Source of the DNA: Hericium rajendrae
Lineage: Eukaryota; Basidiomycota; Agaricomycetes; Russulales; Hericiaceae
NCBI GenBank assembly: GCA_033439255.1
Contig: CM065882.1
Coordinates: 2,418,001-2,482,000, forward strand
DNA length: 64,000 bases
Reading direction: 5' to 3'
Shown here: positions 36,301 to 48,900 of the stretch, one piece after another
Layout of the letters: each line of letters opens with the position of its first letter
Numbering within the stretch: position 1 is the first letter of the stretch
Made by a program: the position numbers and the translations under genes
The notes under the pieces: generated by a model
What the model saw: only the letters and a program-made list of their open reading frames with translations
The model's database searches: none
Told to the model about the DNA's origin: nothing

Positions 36301-38707
36301 GAGACCAGAGCGGCCGCAGGTTCACTTTCAGTTGCGATACAATCCAGCGGACGGCCAGATCGGGCCCAATAGCATCCTCGTCAGAGACGACCTGTTCTAG
36401 TCTGCTGATACGTAGAACACGTTCGCGAACGCCTTGAACATCCAGAGAAACCTCTTCAGCCTGTAGCGTCTTCTGGACGACTTGCTGTGCTCTAGTCGAT
36501 GTGCCAACAAATCGCGATTCCAACAATCGAAGAGCACTCAATCGTAATCCTGTGAATGCGACAGCAAAGCAGCTGTCAAGCGGTCATAAACAGCATCGGA
36601 TGCAAGTGATGATGTAGTTATCGAGCTATGGTGGCGTCAGATTGATGACGAAAGCTCGAACTGGAACTGGGGACGAACCTCGCCTGAACGAGCTCTACTA
36701 AACTGAACATGACATCTTCATGCCAATGCCATCGCTCAAGAACTTTGTCGATCCAAGTGGGCAGATCAATCAGTTTCTCCCAAGCTGAAGGGTTTTGTTT
36801 AGAGAGCTCGCGTAAACAGCTTGCGAGAACCCATCCAGCGTTCGCAGGTGAAGCTTGATAATCGCCTTGAGGATCTTGGGTATCAATTGTCTGTTCGACG
36901 AGTTGAATAAGAGTGGGAGATATTGATGGCAACATGCTGCTGAGTTGGAGTATGAGGTGAAGCTCGCCAACCTATACGCACGACTTGAGCTCGTCGATTT
37001 ATGACCTGCCAAGTCCCACTGACCTTGTCCTCCGACCTTGTCCACTCCGACATCCGTTGTGTCACCCAAGCGTCAACCTTTTGGCGCCAAGACTCGTCTA
37101 CATCTACGAGACGACGCTTGCCATTTAAGCTCGCGAGCAGCTCTAACGTCTTCGTCGGGCGAGTTTCCAACAACTGTCGTGAGAGCTTCAACACGTAAGG
37201 TAGCTGGAGAGCCTTCCATCCGCCAAACGAGAGGTCTGACAAAGTCCCGCAAAGCCTCATGCCGAAAGAATCATCTTCCCATGCATGTTCCACAAGCTTG
37301 CGCCCCGGTCCCATCCACAGCGAGACGTCTCCGGCCACAAGTACGGAAGTCGAGAAAGACAAAAGCGAATCCTGAGTGACAGGGGTTATGGGCAAGGTAG
37401 CAGTCTGAGATGCCAGGAAGGAAAGTTGTTTGGCTGTAAAAACGGGTCTATGAGAAGGAGAAGAATGACTTTGATATCAAATGCATTCACCAGATAAGCG
37501 ATTTCCTTGCCGCACGTAGCAAAGCACTGACATAACTTCCAGCAGCCGAGACAGACGCAACTGTTCATCGTCAAAAGACGTGGATTGAGTTTCAACCTTG
37601 AACAAATCGACCAAGACATCAACTACAGGCGAGAACTGCTCCACGCCTTTGCAATGGTGAATAAGAGCTGTGAGGACGCGACGAATACATGTAAAGACCT
37701 GTAGTGGTCGCGAACAAGTCAGATAGTGCTGAAACAGGGCTGACACAATGGAAGGAGACGCGGTATGAAGCGTTTGTGACACCGACTATTCAAAACAAAC
37801 CTAGATCAGTAAAGAAGATAGGTTGTGAATAGGCAAGACGAACCGTGCATGCATACACAAGTGCCCATGCACAAGCGTCCTCTACGTCATCCAAGTTCTG
37901 CAGCATAAGACGCGTTGCACTCTCGCGAGTTGAAGTCTTTGATCTTCGCAATAAAGAACCCCATGCCTCCGCCATCGCCCTCTGGACTTCAGGATTACAA
38001 GTTGGTAGCTGCTTTCGAATCATAACCCAGGTCTTCTCCAATAGAGATATGTCAGTCGACGAGACGAGCAAGTACTTGAAAAGCGCAGAAAACGTCGCAA
38101 GCAGAGCAGTCAATGAGGAAGCAGAGATTGATCTTGGAAGAAACCGCAGTAAACTAGCAAGGATATCTGAATAAGAGGGGGTAATTGTCGACCTCAGGTC
38201 GTGTGCCAGTTTCTGCATGAGGCTTGGTGGGGAAATGTCAATGATGCAACAAAACACAGATCAAAGACTGACGCACTCAAACAGGGCTTTCAACGCCTCA
38301 TCGTCTGCTCCATCCACGCATGAAAGCCAGAGTGCTATAATATCGTGCCAATGCAGCAGCAGCAGCGGCATAGAAGCCGACAAACTGTCTGCTTGACCTG
38401 CAAATCTCACGAAGGCAGGGGACAAGTTGAGCTGCCTCCAATTCTCAAGGGCTTCATGGAAGTGTGATTGAATCGTCCTGATGTGAAAGTCTAGCGAATC
38501 GTACGGACAATAATGAAGACATTACTTACTTCAATTTCAAGATCGAACTTGGACTGCGTGAGCGCAGACGGTAAATGTACATCTTTGAGTGTTCGTTGAT
38601 ATGATTGATGCTTTAGCAGTGGTAATTCAGTCTGGTGTGGTGTGCACTATTTTTAAGAAAGTAGTACGCACCTTGAAGCGTTTCACCGGTCCCGTATCCT
38701 CCGACAT
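30360..38707 (-). CDS. UTP20: U3 snoRNP / SSU processome component UTP20 (DRIM)
   Basis: UTP20 is a giant HEAT-repeat nucleolar protein needed for 18S rRNA processing. About 14 introns give roughly 2500 residues. ATG at 38707 opens MSEDTGPVKRFK, followed after an intron by LKDVHLPSALTQSKFDLEIE. Helical repeats run throughout. Recognisable blocks include EDMRVLLARGDEEANFFNNI, YHVQVHRRARAMRRLADYC, ISATLSEVFVPLIGNFISG and SWSSYYALIQRYLKSSRGKD. A MEVSRLEGFLVHMLNPLYRI block precedes a basic nucleolar-type tail (EAAARRKQQRGVAKKESRKR, stop 30360-30362). One added base is needed near 34645 (LNRQISILSEIS) and one in a five-base homopolymer near 35450 (LGGCTDSELSLLVELM). Other exon joins are in frame. 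An ACGCGT sits just upstream of the ATG at 38709-38714. Confidence 0.93.
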
Positions 38708-40599
38708 GACGCGTCTCTGCTTGTCAAGACCAGACTACTCGGTGTCAAAGAATCAGATGCGAGGAGAGAAGAAGACGCGAAGGCAAAGTAATCACCAATG
38801 CAGTAGATTTTAGGTGCAAAACTCAAGGCGCGAAAGGCGAAAATTAAGATAATGCACGTGATCTGGCGTTGAGTCGTGATGTTTGGATCCAAAGCTTTTG
38901 CCAAACAAACGCCACTGGATGAAGTCTTCATGGTGGTAGGCAACGCATAGGGATTTAAACTCCGAAGCCGTCCGCGCCACTTCAGGCTTTTCGTCGAAGG
39001 GAGGTGGTAGGTAAATGCAGAGCTTCCGCAAGAGCCTCAAATATTAGTATACATACACAGTAAATCTTGTAAAATCGAGTAGAGTTCGGCGCTGATCCTT
39101 ATTTTGAAATGCGCAGCTTTAATGCGCTCAAAATGTCTAATTTTCGTGGGTTTCGATACCTTCCAGAAGCTGTATGCGAAAAACACAATGACAACTTCGC
39201 TCTTCCCGATTTTAGACGACGTATGGTCAACCAATCTTCGTTTTTGGAGGTCTAGGTGATTTTATCCATGTACATCCTGTCTCAAGACCGGGAGCGCTCG
39301 GCATCACTCGGCATCACCAAAACGCGTGTTATGTAATACGCATCAGACGCGTCTGCGGAGAGCTCAGCGCGTCGCGTCGCTGCATTATATACCACAACTT
39401 CCGCTTGACTTCCGTTACTTATCGCTCGAAGCCCTACACTTGTGTAGATCAAGGCGCAGCTTTCGTGGCTTCGCGCGCTGTCGCAGAAGCAGCTGGTAAC
39501 TGTGCCGCCAAGTCTCTCAAACGGGAAGAAGGATCACCTTCGAGCAGGTCTAATCACAATCTTGCAGGGTCTAGATACAGCACGAATAAGTGGGCTATAT
39601 GATACAATGGTTCTCTATGATTAGGGACCAGTTAATACATAAAAAATCTCAGAAGGGGGGGACTCTTCAGTTAGTGAGGAGGAGGGCTAACTTTACCACT
39701 CTCTACCTTCATTAGTTCTTCGATTCATGTGTTAAAACTTCGGATACAACATCATATAATGTATAGTACACTACCACATTTGTTTCAAACATTATCAGGT
39801 TTTTCTACATGCAGAAAACTGCATCGTGCTCTGCGACCACTTTCCGCGCCTCTTCTCCAGCCAGATCGGGCACGTGACCCGGACGGTTTGCGAACCGCAG
39901 TTGCCGACCTCCAGATGAAGGCAGTGTGAAGGCTGCCGGTCCGAGACTCCGACCGAGCTCGGTCTCAACGAACATCATACCTCCTACACAATACTGTACT
40001 CGACTCGTCCGTCATGTTGTCTACGAGAGACACGGTCACCAGTCTAACTGTACAGTATGTTGAATTTCCTCGGAAGCATGGCCCACTCCTCCTGCTGCAG
40101 GGCTCAAGCGCCATCATGAGTCACAGTACGTATTCAGCGTACTCCCCAGGGAAGCTTGCGTCCTCCCTACCTTATGATACTTATCACTTTTTGCTCTGAA
40201 GTTCTTTCACGAAAGTTTTACCAACATACGGTAATGCTCTAAGCCATTGCTGTGACGCTTCTCTTGAGCTTGCAGATCTTCGTGGGTATCACCACGCATG
40301 ATACTCGCATGATGCATGCTGAGTTGGAATGCCGTGATTGACTCTTGTCGTCTTCTCTGGCCATGTAATAGGACATCATCTTCACAGAAGCCCAGCTACC
40401 AAAGGCATATGCATTACGCCCTGCTCGGGCTGCTCGATCCGACTCACCACGAGATATGCACGAGTTGCTGATAAAAGGCAGATATTCCCGCAACATCGAC
40501 CTCTTTCTCTCAACGAGAAACTCAGCCCTGGCATTCAGTAAGTTGTTTTCCTGAGAACCAGTTCTTTTCGCTCAACCTGTTTCTTAATTCTAGCATCGC
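38708..40599. other. 1.9-kb region between divergent UTP20 and the BTB gene
   Basis: No protein gene is supported. ACGCGT occurs at 38709-38714, 39322-39327 and 39347-39352. A TATATA with GC-rich flanks follows near 39386. An open frame after it (about 39405-39602) lacks an ATG. An unannotated noncoding transcript or the distal UTP20 promoter are both possible. Confidence 0.4.
39322..39391. promoter_or_regulatory. ACGCGT pair and TATA-like element with no obvious gene downstream
   Basis: ACGCGT at 39322-39327 and within the palindrome CAGACGCGTCTG at 39344-39355, then GCGCGTCGCGTCGC and ATTATATACC. The arrangement looks like a core promoter firing rightward, but no start codon with coding sequence follows. 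Confidence 0.3.
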
Positions 40600-42147
40600 A
40601 TGTCTTCCAGCGATTTTTCTCAAACCGGTACTGAAGAATTCGACGACCTCGCAGACTCGCCTCCATCTTCTCCACCAGCACGAGCGATCACTGACTCGTC
40701 CAACCTCCATCCAGTTGATATGACGTCCGACTTGATGTCTTCTCTGACCAAGCTCAGCAGTACCTCTGGTGATAAAAGAGTCGACGGACAATCTGTCAAG
40801 CCGACCACTACTGAGCAAAGCACCCCCATCTTGGCCTCCGATCTTTCATCTACTTACAAGAGGCATGACCGATTTTACTTTGATGATGGGAACATTACCT
40901 TCCTGGTAGGCACGCGGCGCAGTGTACTCATCCGTCGCTGACGTCTTCTTACAGGTGGAGGACGTGCTCTATAGCGTCCATCGCTACTTTTTCTGCCGAG
41001 ATTCGGCTTATTTCGTCGACCTCATCATGAACCGTTTGATACCAAAAGGCGGAAATTCGTCGATCCCCTTTTCAGAGCCATTTGTTCTGGACGACGTCAA
41101 AGGCGTCGAGTTCGACATGCTTCTATGCATTCTCTATCCATTGTGAGCCCCTTCCAGTTTTCCATTACACATTGATGGTTAACTCCATTTTTGCTAGGAA
41201 CTTCGATGAGTGTGAGCTCAAGACAGTCGAAAGCTGGACGGCTGTCCTTCACCTTGCGACAAAGTGGTCTCTTTCGTCAATCCGGAAGCTCGCCATCTCG
41301 CGTCTGGAACCTATTGCATCCCCAGTGGACAAAGTTGTCCTTGGGTCGCACGTACTGCATCGATGCATGGCTCCTTCCAGGATTCATCGCCATCTGCCAG
41401 AGACACCAGCCTTTGACCAGGGACGAAGGCCGCCGATTGGGTGTGGATGATGCTGTGCTGGTGGCATGTCTCCGGGAGAGCGTGCTTGTTTGTTTCAGCC
41501 AAACCGACGACTGATGACATTTCCACCATGGTTCGGGCTTGTTTGGCATCACCAGATATTGTCGACAAAGGCCCCATTCCTATCGCAGTCTCCAAAGCTC
41601 CTTCAGCGAAAGATTCATGGTCCGCCACTCCTCCAGAGACAAAACATCCCAACCCATCGCAGCCGAAACCCGCGCAAGCACCACCGTCGAAGGATGCGAA
41701 CTCGGGTATATGCTCCCTGTCCCTTTGAAGGAATATGCTGAAGCCTTTGGTAATGTCAATTTAGGTTCCGAGTCGTCGAACTCTGTGAAGACCGTCCCCG
41801 GTGCTTCGCAACCCGAACCGCGATTGGATGCGTCTAAATTCATCGAGCGATACAAGCGGCCCGTCTGAAACCGTACTAGGCACCGGTATTTTGGAAGTGG
41901 GTGCCGTTGCAGCGAAGGATGCAGCGAAGGACACTCAGAATTCGCCTCCAAGCAGCCCATGGACACGGCCCTCGGGCGAGTGCATCGTTATGCCATCAGT
42001 TTCACCCGGTACTCCCGCTAGCAGTCCGTGGATGAAGCAGCCAAATGGGGGAAAACGTTATCATCGTTGTCGTCAGCGACTGCGCAGGCGGTTTCTCATA
42101 TCGAGAATATGGACCAGAAAGACAGGCCTAGGCCTTCGAAGGCTTAG
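40600..42147 (+). CDS. BTB/POZ-domain protein, paralogue 1 (frame disrupted)
   Basis: This belongs to an Agaricomycete BTB/POZ family of unknown function. ATG at 40600, a Ser/Thr/Asp-rich start, then the family block HDRFYFDDGNITFL. After an intron at 40904-40953 comes VEDVLYSVHRYFFCRDSAYF, then FVLDDVKGVEFDMLLCILYP; an intron at about 41143-41198 is followed by SSIRKLAISRLEPIASPVDK. The same introns occur in the other two copies. The frame shifts near 41342 (one base too many or two missing, before LGRTYCIDAWLLPGFI) and again near 41480; the low-complexity tail shifts further. A plausible C-terminal end is KDRPRPSKA with TAG at 42145-42147. Decay of a spare paralogue and sequence error are both possible. 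BTB proteins often dimerise or act as CUL3 adaptors. Confidence 0.7.
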
Positions 42148-42849
42148 ACTCTTCGCGAGAGCGTCGTGCCCGTGCCAACATCGATTCAAAGGTGACAATA
42201 ACGATGAATGTGGATAATCTCCGCAGTTGTTCTCGTTCTGATTCTTGGTTCTTCATGATACACGCATAGGAGTAGTCTCAGATCTCCTGCAGCAGACACC
42301 TTGTGGGCATTCGAGTCTGCTCTCCGCAGGACTTTACTTACACATCTCGACATTACTTGCGTGGCTCTTCATGGCAATGAGTATATAGCATGGCATCGTT
42401 CCGATACACTTGCTTCGCTGCATGATCCAGTACGTGTTTAGCTGTCCAGTTTCATGAGGGATTGCGGCATCTAAGTATATCCTGCTTCGATTTCACTTCG
42501 CTACCCCACACCAGCGTGCATAGACTGCGATCAGCTTCCAATTGCCAACTCTTTTGGTTATTCCTGCCCGACACTAGACGCTCCGCCGTCAGATCCAACC
42601 CTCAAGGGGGGGTATAAAGTCCGGATATTTTCGTCGATGCATTCGGTCATAAATATCATAGAATTGCACTGCGCAGTAGGTTCCATTCTTTCGAGAAAGA
42701 CCATTTCCTGTATTGACGTTGACGTCCTCAAGCGCACGGCGTCTTGTCTCGTCAAGCGCTTGCTCACCATCTTTAGGCAAATTTGGCAATACCGTTGATC
42801 TCCCCAACCATCCATCCCTGCACATGCTCCCGACCCTGATCCATGCACC
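42148..42849. other. Intergenic between tandem BTB genes
   Basis: No gene is seen; it is the promoter region of BTB paralogue 2. Confidence 0.4.
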
Positions 42850-43931
42850 ATGACTGCTACCAAGACTCCATCTTCGCCTCAGTTGAGCGCCGCGCATGAA
42901 GATGGCCAGCGCGAGGAACAAGGCGCATCAAGGAATGCGGTGTCCCAGGAGGAGACTAAAGCCACCCTATATCCGACTGAGGAGGACCTTGCGAAGTACA
43001 AGAAACACGGACGTTTCTATTTCGATGACGGGAACATTAATTTATTGGTAATCTAGCACGTTTTCATGGCGACAGCACGCATATCTTAACATGGCTTCTA
43101 GGTTGAAGACGTTCTTTATGGCGTCCACCGATCCGTCTTGAGCCGAGATTCCGCCCACTTCGTTGAGCTCTTGTCAGAGCGTCGAAACTCGAAGTGTGGC
43201 CAGTTGTCTCCCTGGGAGCTGTTTGTTATGGACGACGTCAAGGGGGCCGAGTTTGAAGCGCTTCTGTCCGTCCTGTATCCCAGGTAGGCTACGCTCATTT
43301 CTGGCCAGAATGTGTCTGACATCCACTGTGGGTCTTTCAGCGACTTCCACGAATCAGAACTGAAGACGGTCGAAGAATGGGCTTCCGTGCTCCGCCTGGC
43401 CACCCTGTGGTCATTCTCGTCCATTCGAAAGCTGGCGATCATACGCCTTGAGCCCATTGCATCGCCGGTCGACAAGATCGTTTACGGGCGCACGTATATC
43501 GTCGACGACTGGCTCATCCCGGGATTCGATGCGCTCTGTCAAAGAGAGCAGTCGCTGAGCAAGGAGGAAGGACATCGGCTCGGTATCGACGACGCGATGC
43601 TCGTTGCCTCTCTCCGCGAGGGCGTACGCGACCCCAGGTCCGTCGGAAACCAGGAGAAATCACTCGCATGATCCAGTCCCGCCTGTCGCCGGTAGACGCA
43701 GCAGAGCAAGACCATGCTTCTCAGCACGAGTCCGCAGATGTTCGCTCTCTCCGGTCCCCCAGCATATGGGAGAATGTGGCCCAGACCTTCAAGTGGGCGA
43801 AATCAGTTCCTGAGCCGAAGGAGGCAACGGACCCAGTGGGCGGTGAAAAGAGGGAAGAGGTGCCGTCGTCCGAAGAGGCGCAGAGTGCTGCAGATACGAT
43901 GTCGAACGGAGGGGAGGACCAGACGGAGTAG
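42850..43931 (+). CDS. BTB/POZ-domain protein, paralogue 2
   Basis: Second member of the family. ATG at 42850 starts MTATKTPSSPQLSAAHEDG. The shared block is KKHGRFYFDDGNINLL, then across an intron VEDVLYGVHRSVLSRDSAHF, FVMDDVKGAEFEALLSVLYP and, after a second intron, SELKTVEEWASVLRLATLWS and SSIRKLAIIRLEPIASPVDK. A conserved C-terminal module LIPGFDALCQREQSLSKEEG leads to a 90-residue tail. Near 43655 one added base in the AAA run after NQE joins the domain to the tail TRMIQSRLSPVDAAEQ, ending in TAG at 43929-43931; otherwise it stops at about 43671. The tail is acidic and Ser-rich. It lies in tandem with paralogue 1, suggesting local duplication. Confidence 0.82.
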
Positions 43932-44345
43932 TTCTATCGCATTGTTGACTTCACAGACATCTTTGACCACGTATGCGTGAGAAGGTATATGTACTTGTAT
44001 TGTAAGTTAGTCTGTATCATTGTGCCCATCCGCGAGCCTCCTCAATCAGTGTCCAGGAAATTCATACACGTGCAATTTGAATGTAAGGTTAATACAGTAT
44101 AATCTATCGTGAAAAGGTGATGTCTTGAACGGTCCATCAATGTAATGACAGCAAAGCATAATTCGCAGACCGAAAGCATTTGCAAGTGTACGAAAGCGTG
44201 AGACTGAAAGCTCAACAGAACATCACGGGAACACAGAATATGACGCCCATCATCAAGAGAGCATGCTATTGCGATGTCCTTTGATATACGCGTACTGAGG
44301 TGAGGTGGGGACCACCGCGGTCGGATGCCAACATCAGCATCAGCA
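43932..44345. other. Convergent intergenic gap
   Basis: 3' flanks only; no motif seen. Confidence 0.4.
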
Positions 44346-44958
44346 TCAATGCTTGAGGTAGCCACCATCCGACTCGGTGTAAGCCGGTGGGGGGACGATT
44401 TCGGTCTCGTCTATAGAGCTTTTGGATGAATGCACCAAAGACAGAGAAGAAGGGGAGGTAATGTTCGTGGCCTGGCGGCCTTTTCGTCGCTGTGCCTCGA
44501 GGTCGATGTCGGAAAGTGATGAAGGGGCGAATTGCTCTTCTGCCTCAGAGAATTGCCAGGAGCCATCTGATCTCTGATATGCTACGCGCATATTGGCCCC
44601 AGGTGGATAGGCTAGAGACGCGGGCCACAGTCAATAAGAGGTGGTTGGACGAGGCAAAGCAGCTACGCACAACTCGAGAATCGCGGCGCATCCTCATCTC
44701 GTGAGCCGAAGGGCACTATGAGGTTTGCGGGGTGGCGCAAATCGCTCACAGGCCTCGCGATTGACACTCTCTTGCCATAGCCCTCCCTTCGACGCCTTCG
44801 TAGAAGGAAGTGTACTGCGATCGCGATCAACGCCAGAAAGACTATGGCGAGGCAGACCCCCAAGGCAACCATCCCTGTTGAACGAACGTTAGCTCTTATT
44901 CATGCTTGAAATATAACTGATAGGTCACGCAATGTCAGAGATACGTACCAGATGACAT
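44346..44958 (-). CDS. Small single-pass membrane protein with a PPxY motif
   Basis: Not a family I recognise. Three exons (44958-44949, 44874-44671, 44611-44346) total 480 nt and give 159 residues with no frame break. The first coding exon is only 10 nt (MSS plus one base). After MSSG comes one membrane helix, VALGVCLAIVFLALIAIAV, then a stop-transfer cluster RRRRREGYGKR, predicting a cytosolic C-terminal tail. The tail holds QRSDGSWQFSEAEEQFAPSS and ends EIVPPPAYTESDGGYLKH. PPAY is a PPxY motif, the binding site for WW domains of Rsp5/NEDD4 ubiquitin ligases. The architecture resembles membrane adaptors that recruit Rsp5. A minus-strand TATAAT-like box lies about 110 bases upstream. Function is inference only. 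Confidence 0.75.
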
Positions 44959-45940
44959 CTTGAACTATAAGGGCTTTCGCGTTGGGGTGAGGATAGATGG
45001 GGAACGGTTCTCCGAAGAGAAGGCGCACGAGTCGTTACGTTGAAGGAATGTAGGATGAAAGACGGTGGATTATAAGGCAGCCAGTAGCCCGGAAAAGGAC
45101 CAGAAAGTACAATAGAGCTTGTTCCTGAGGTATATGTGCGTTGCGACCCGGGAAGAAGTGAGACAGAGTACAAGGTCCCAGGACAACTGCCTTCACAATT
45201 GGCAGCCACCTGAGCGCTTCAGCTCAGCCGAAGGAACCCAGGGTCCAGACCAGCCAAATTGGGAATCAGCGTTATCCATGGCCAGCGCTTATCCTAGAGA
45301 TATCATTCCATGCGCGACAGATATTGTGTGCCAGGAGGTTCGTAGATAATGGCGGCGAAGCTCTTAGAGGACATGGGCTCACGGAAGGTTTCAAGATCAA
45401 ACTGGATTGGTCTGGGGGCTAATCTGGACATTCAGCCGGAGTAATTAATTTTCATAAGAGGATGCAGACCCTGATACAGGGTTTATACCGCGTTCAAGAG
45501 CCAAAATTCAAACTGCTTGGTCGTTCAGGTTATTCCTTATGTCGAAAGCCTTAGGAAGACGTGTATATAAGGTCCTGCGAGAATACAGCGCAAGTTTGAG
45601 GAGATCTCATAGCCAACCTCCCGTACGCTGAGCGATGAGCAATGGGACATGTGGGCTCATATGGGTGACGTGACATCCATCATGTCACAAACATTACCTT
45701 TTCAGAAAGATAAATTATTGGCTGCAGGCCTCTGCAGGCGCGCAAGTCGCGCGGCATTTTGACTGACTCTTCGTTCGCTCTTGTATCATACGGCAGCGGG
45801 GTGACTCCTGCACATACTTCAAAGTGACTCGTATCAAGACTTTGGCAAAACTAAAAGCAAAGGAATCGACCTCCGGTGCCGCTGGAAGGCAGGACATCGC
45901 GTCTTGGATCAGTTCAGCAGCGACCTCGAGCTCCGGCGAC
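44959..45940. other. Intergenic, divergent promoters of the PPxY gene and GCN1
   Basis: A TATATAA (45564-45570, plus strand) lies 370 bases before the chosen GCN1 start. The stretch 45824-45940 reads in frame with GCN1 and has protein-like composition, so a spliced upstream start for GCN1 is possible. Confidence 0.4.
45564..45570 (+). promoter_or_regulatory. TATA box, probably of GCN1
   Basis: TATATAAGG in plus orientation. It is 370 bases upstream of ATG 45941, so either the leader is long or GCN1 has an unrecognised first exon. Confidence 0.35.
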
Positions 45941-48900
45941 ATGGAGGACAGCGCTCCAGGATATGTCTGGCAAAGGGATCGCGTGTCGAACGAATGGCCA
46001 CAGGCGCTGGAATATGCCAGGATACAGTTGCTAACGAGCAGAACTAGTGTACGCGTTCAATTCTTACGGGATGCTTTGCTGCCATTAGCGAAACATGAGG
46101 GTATGTGGAGTCTTCTTCTGCGTTTGTTTACGCATCTAACCATGGTATTACAGATCTCAGTCTCTCACAAATCCTTGATGTGTTCAAGCTATTGACAGAC
46201 ACATATCCGCGATATTTCGATAGCTCATCGCGGGAGGCTGTAGAAGCTGTTGGTGTGGAGTTGGTGCGGCGGGATGAGACACGGGAAGAAAAGCTTGGGG
46301 TCACTGAGCAGATACTGGGCTGGATATCGAACGAAGCCGGTCGAATATCCAAACGAGCAAGGTGAGCCCGTCCATTGCCGTTTTTTAACATGTTCTAAGG
46401 CCCGTGGTCCAGTTCCCATGCTCCCGCCGATACATTTGTTCTGCTCAGCTGGACGTGCGGCTTGTACACCGTATGTGTGAAGAACGACATACAATTCACG
46501 TCTTCGCACATGTGGCCCATTCTTGTCAACTCGTTGGCAACGTTGTTGGATATTCTTCTCGATCCAGCAACCCGCGCAAAATCTTCTCTGCAGAGGAGCG
46601 CATTGGTCCGTACCAGGCGCGCCCTCAGATCGGCAAGTTTCTCGGTCTGTATGTTGGTATTCCGCATCTTAACAAGGAGTACAGGCACCTGAGCATATTC
46701 GAGACGTCATCAAAACACTGCTGAAAAGTTCGAAGGCACCTTCCCCCCCGTTATCGGTCATTCCCCTTCTAGGCGTTGCAGTCGATGTCACGATGCGCTT
46801 AAAGAACGTCAAGGACGCAAGTCTGACAACCATTCCTGATGATATCAAGGTGAACAGGACGCTCTTGGAGATAATTGGAGTCTGACAATTTATGATTGTC
46901 TTCAGAGAGATATACTCACATTGTATTCAAGCGCTGTTGTGATGTCACGGACACCAGTATGTTCTCATGTCCTGGTGAGTGTCCTAATTGGGTGCGATTT
47001 CGTGCGTATTCATAGGATGGCAGACTGCTCTCAGCGGATTTATTCAAATCCTGTCGGAGACCGATTTCCAAGACGTAGTCCTTCCTACCATGGAGAAAGC
47101 ATTATTGCGATCTCCCGAATATGCTTTACATGGCAAGTCGTTAAATCTCTGGTACCGCCCATCGCTAATCCGACTTTGTACCCATAGTCATCGCCGAATT
47201 CTTCTTAGCATACCCTGGTACTTTCAATAGCAATGCCTTCCGCCGGATTCTGACCCCAACGCTGAACTGTTCCAAATCTGCCAATGCCTCGGTTCGCGTG
47301 GGCGCTGTATCTCTTTTCCGGGTGGTCGTAGAGAAGAAGGCATCTGACGACAGCAAGGAGCATGCTGTGACTGAACTGCTCAACCTCGCCAAGGCCGGGA
47401 AGTCTATTGGCCCCGATCGCCAGATTTTATATTCGATGCTCGGTTTCCTCAGCCCGTCAACTCAGGTCTCAGACGCTATGGTCAAGACTGTTCCTGCTCT
47501 CTTGGCTAAAGAGACGAATGAGGCTGCCGTCCCTGCCTTGGGAGCAGCCTTGACACCCCACCTCGCATTCCATCTGGAGGAGGACAAGGCCTTGCCTTCG
47601 GATGTAATCAAAATCTTCGTGAAGGAGATGCAGAACGCAAAGCCGTTCATTCGGCGCGCTTTCGTAACTCTGGTTGGCGACGCCTTCTGGGAGCTTGGAA
47701 GTCTGACGAACGACACCGCAAAATCTTTGGCCAAGGCCACTCTTCCTGCGTTCGAAGCGAGTTTAAAAGCAGTTGCAACCAATCCGCTCAATCCTGCTGG
47801 AGGACCCCTGGAAGGTTACGTTGCCGCAGGCATCCTGCTGGGTCCTTTCTCTACATCCGGTGCTTTTGGTAGCTTTATCATGTTCTATCAACGTGTCAGC
47901 AGATCTTCTGATTGTCATTTTCGTTATGTTATCTTTAGAGGATGTTGTTTCGCGCAATACTACAGTTCAATCACTCGTATCCTCGTCCAAGCCTTCATTC
48001 CTGCTGTGGGATAAGGTATATCAGAAAGCAACCAGTGTAGAGGAGCAGACGTGGTTGTTGCGAGCTGCCGAAAGCGCACTGTTGTTTTTCCATAAGGAGC
48101 TTGGAAAGAACGAGTACCTCCGGTTCGTCGTTCGTCTATAACGCCCCTCTTATACTGAAGTCAAGTTTGGAACTAGAACACAAATCGGATTGACGCTCCT
48201 GCACCTGGCTGTGGAGGCGCAGACTCCAGATTCCAGACGGCGTGTGATACTCTCCGTTGAACATCTTGTGCATGTACTACCCACAATCGCCAATGGCGTT
48301 GTCAAAGATGCGCTCAAGGCGTACCTTACCCAAGGGAAGGCTGCTCCTTCCAAAACTGTTATTTGTTCTGCGGAAGAGATGAAGCCCGCGCTCAACAAGC
48401 AGCCGAGGCTGTTAGCTTTCTTATACACCTGCGGATCGTTCACTGACGACGTCGACACGGGAGTACGTGAAGAGCTCTTGGCCGATCTGGTTGTCCTGGG
48501 GCACCATCCGCACATCAGTAAGCGCTACTATGCGGTATATGTGCTCGGTGAATTCACGATCTATCCGAGGTGGAACATCACGACAAGCGTGGATTGATCT
48601 GTGCCAGAAAGCCTCTGTCGATCCGGGTTCATTGGTCGAGCATCAAATCGACAGGCTCTTCGCCGTTGCGTTGGCGTCTTCGTTATCAGACGAGGTAAGC
48701 GAAATCTTACATGCGCTAGTCTTGTTCTGACAGGTATTCTATCCAGGCGGCTGCTGAGGGCTTCGACGAGGCAAGTCATCGAGCACTTACTACACTTGCA
48801 TTCGTTTCGTCGGATGTTGTGCTCCCTCGAATTATAGATCAGTTGCGCACTGACATTGATTCCGGGCTTCGATCGCTCACAGAGACGGATTTTGGCATGT

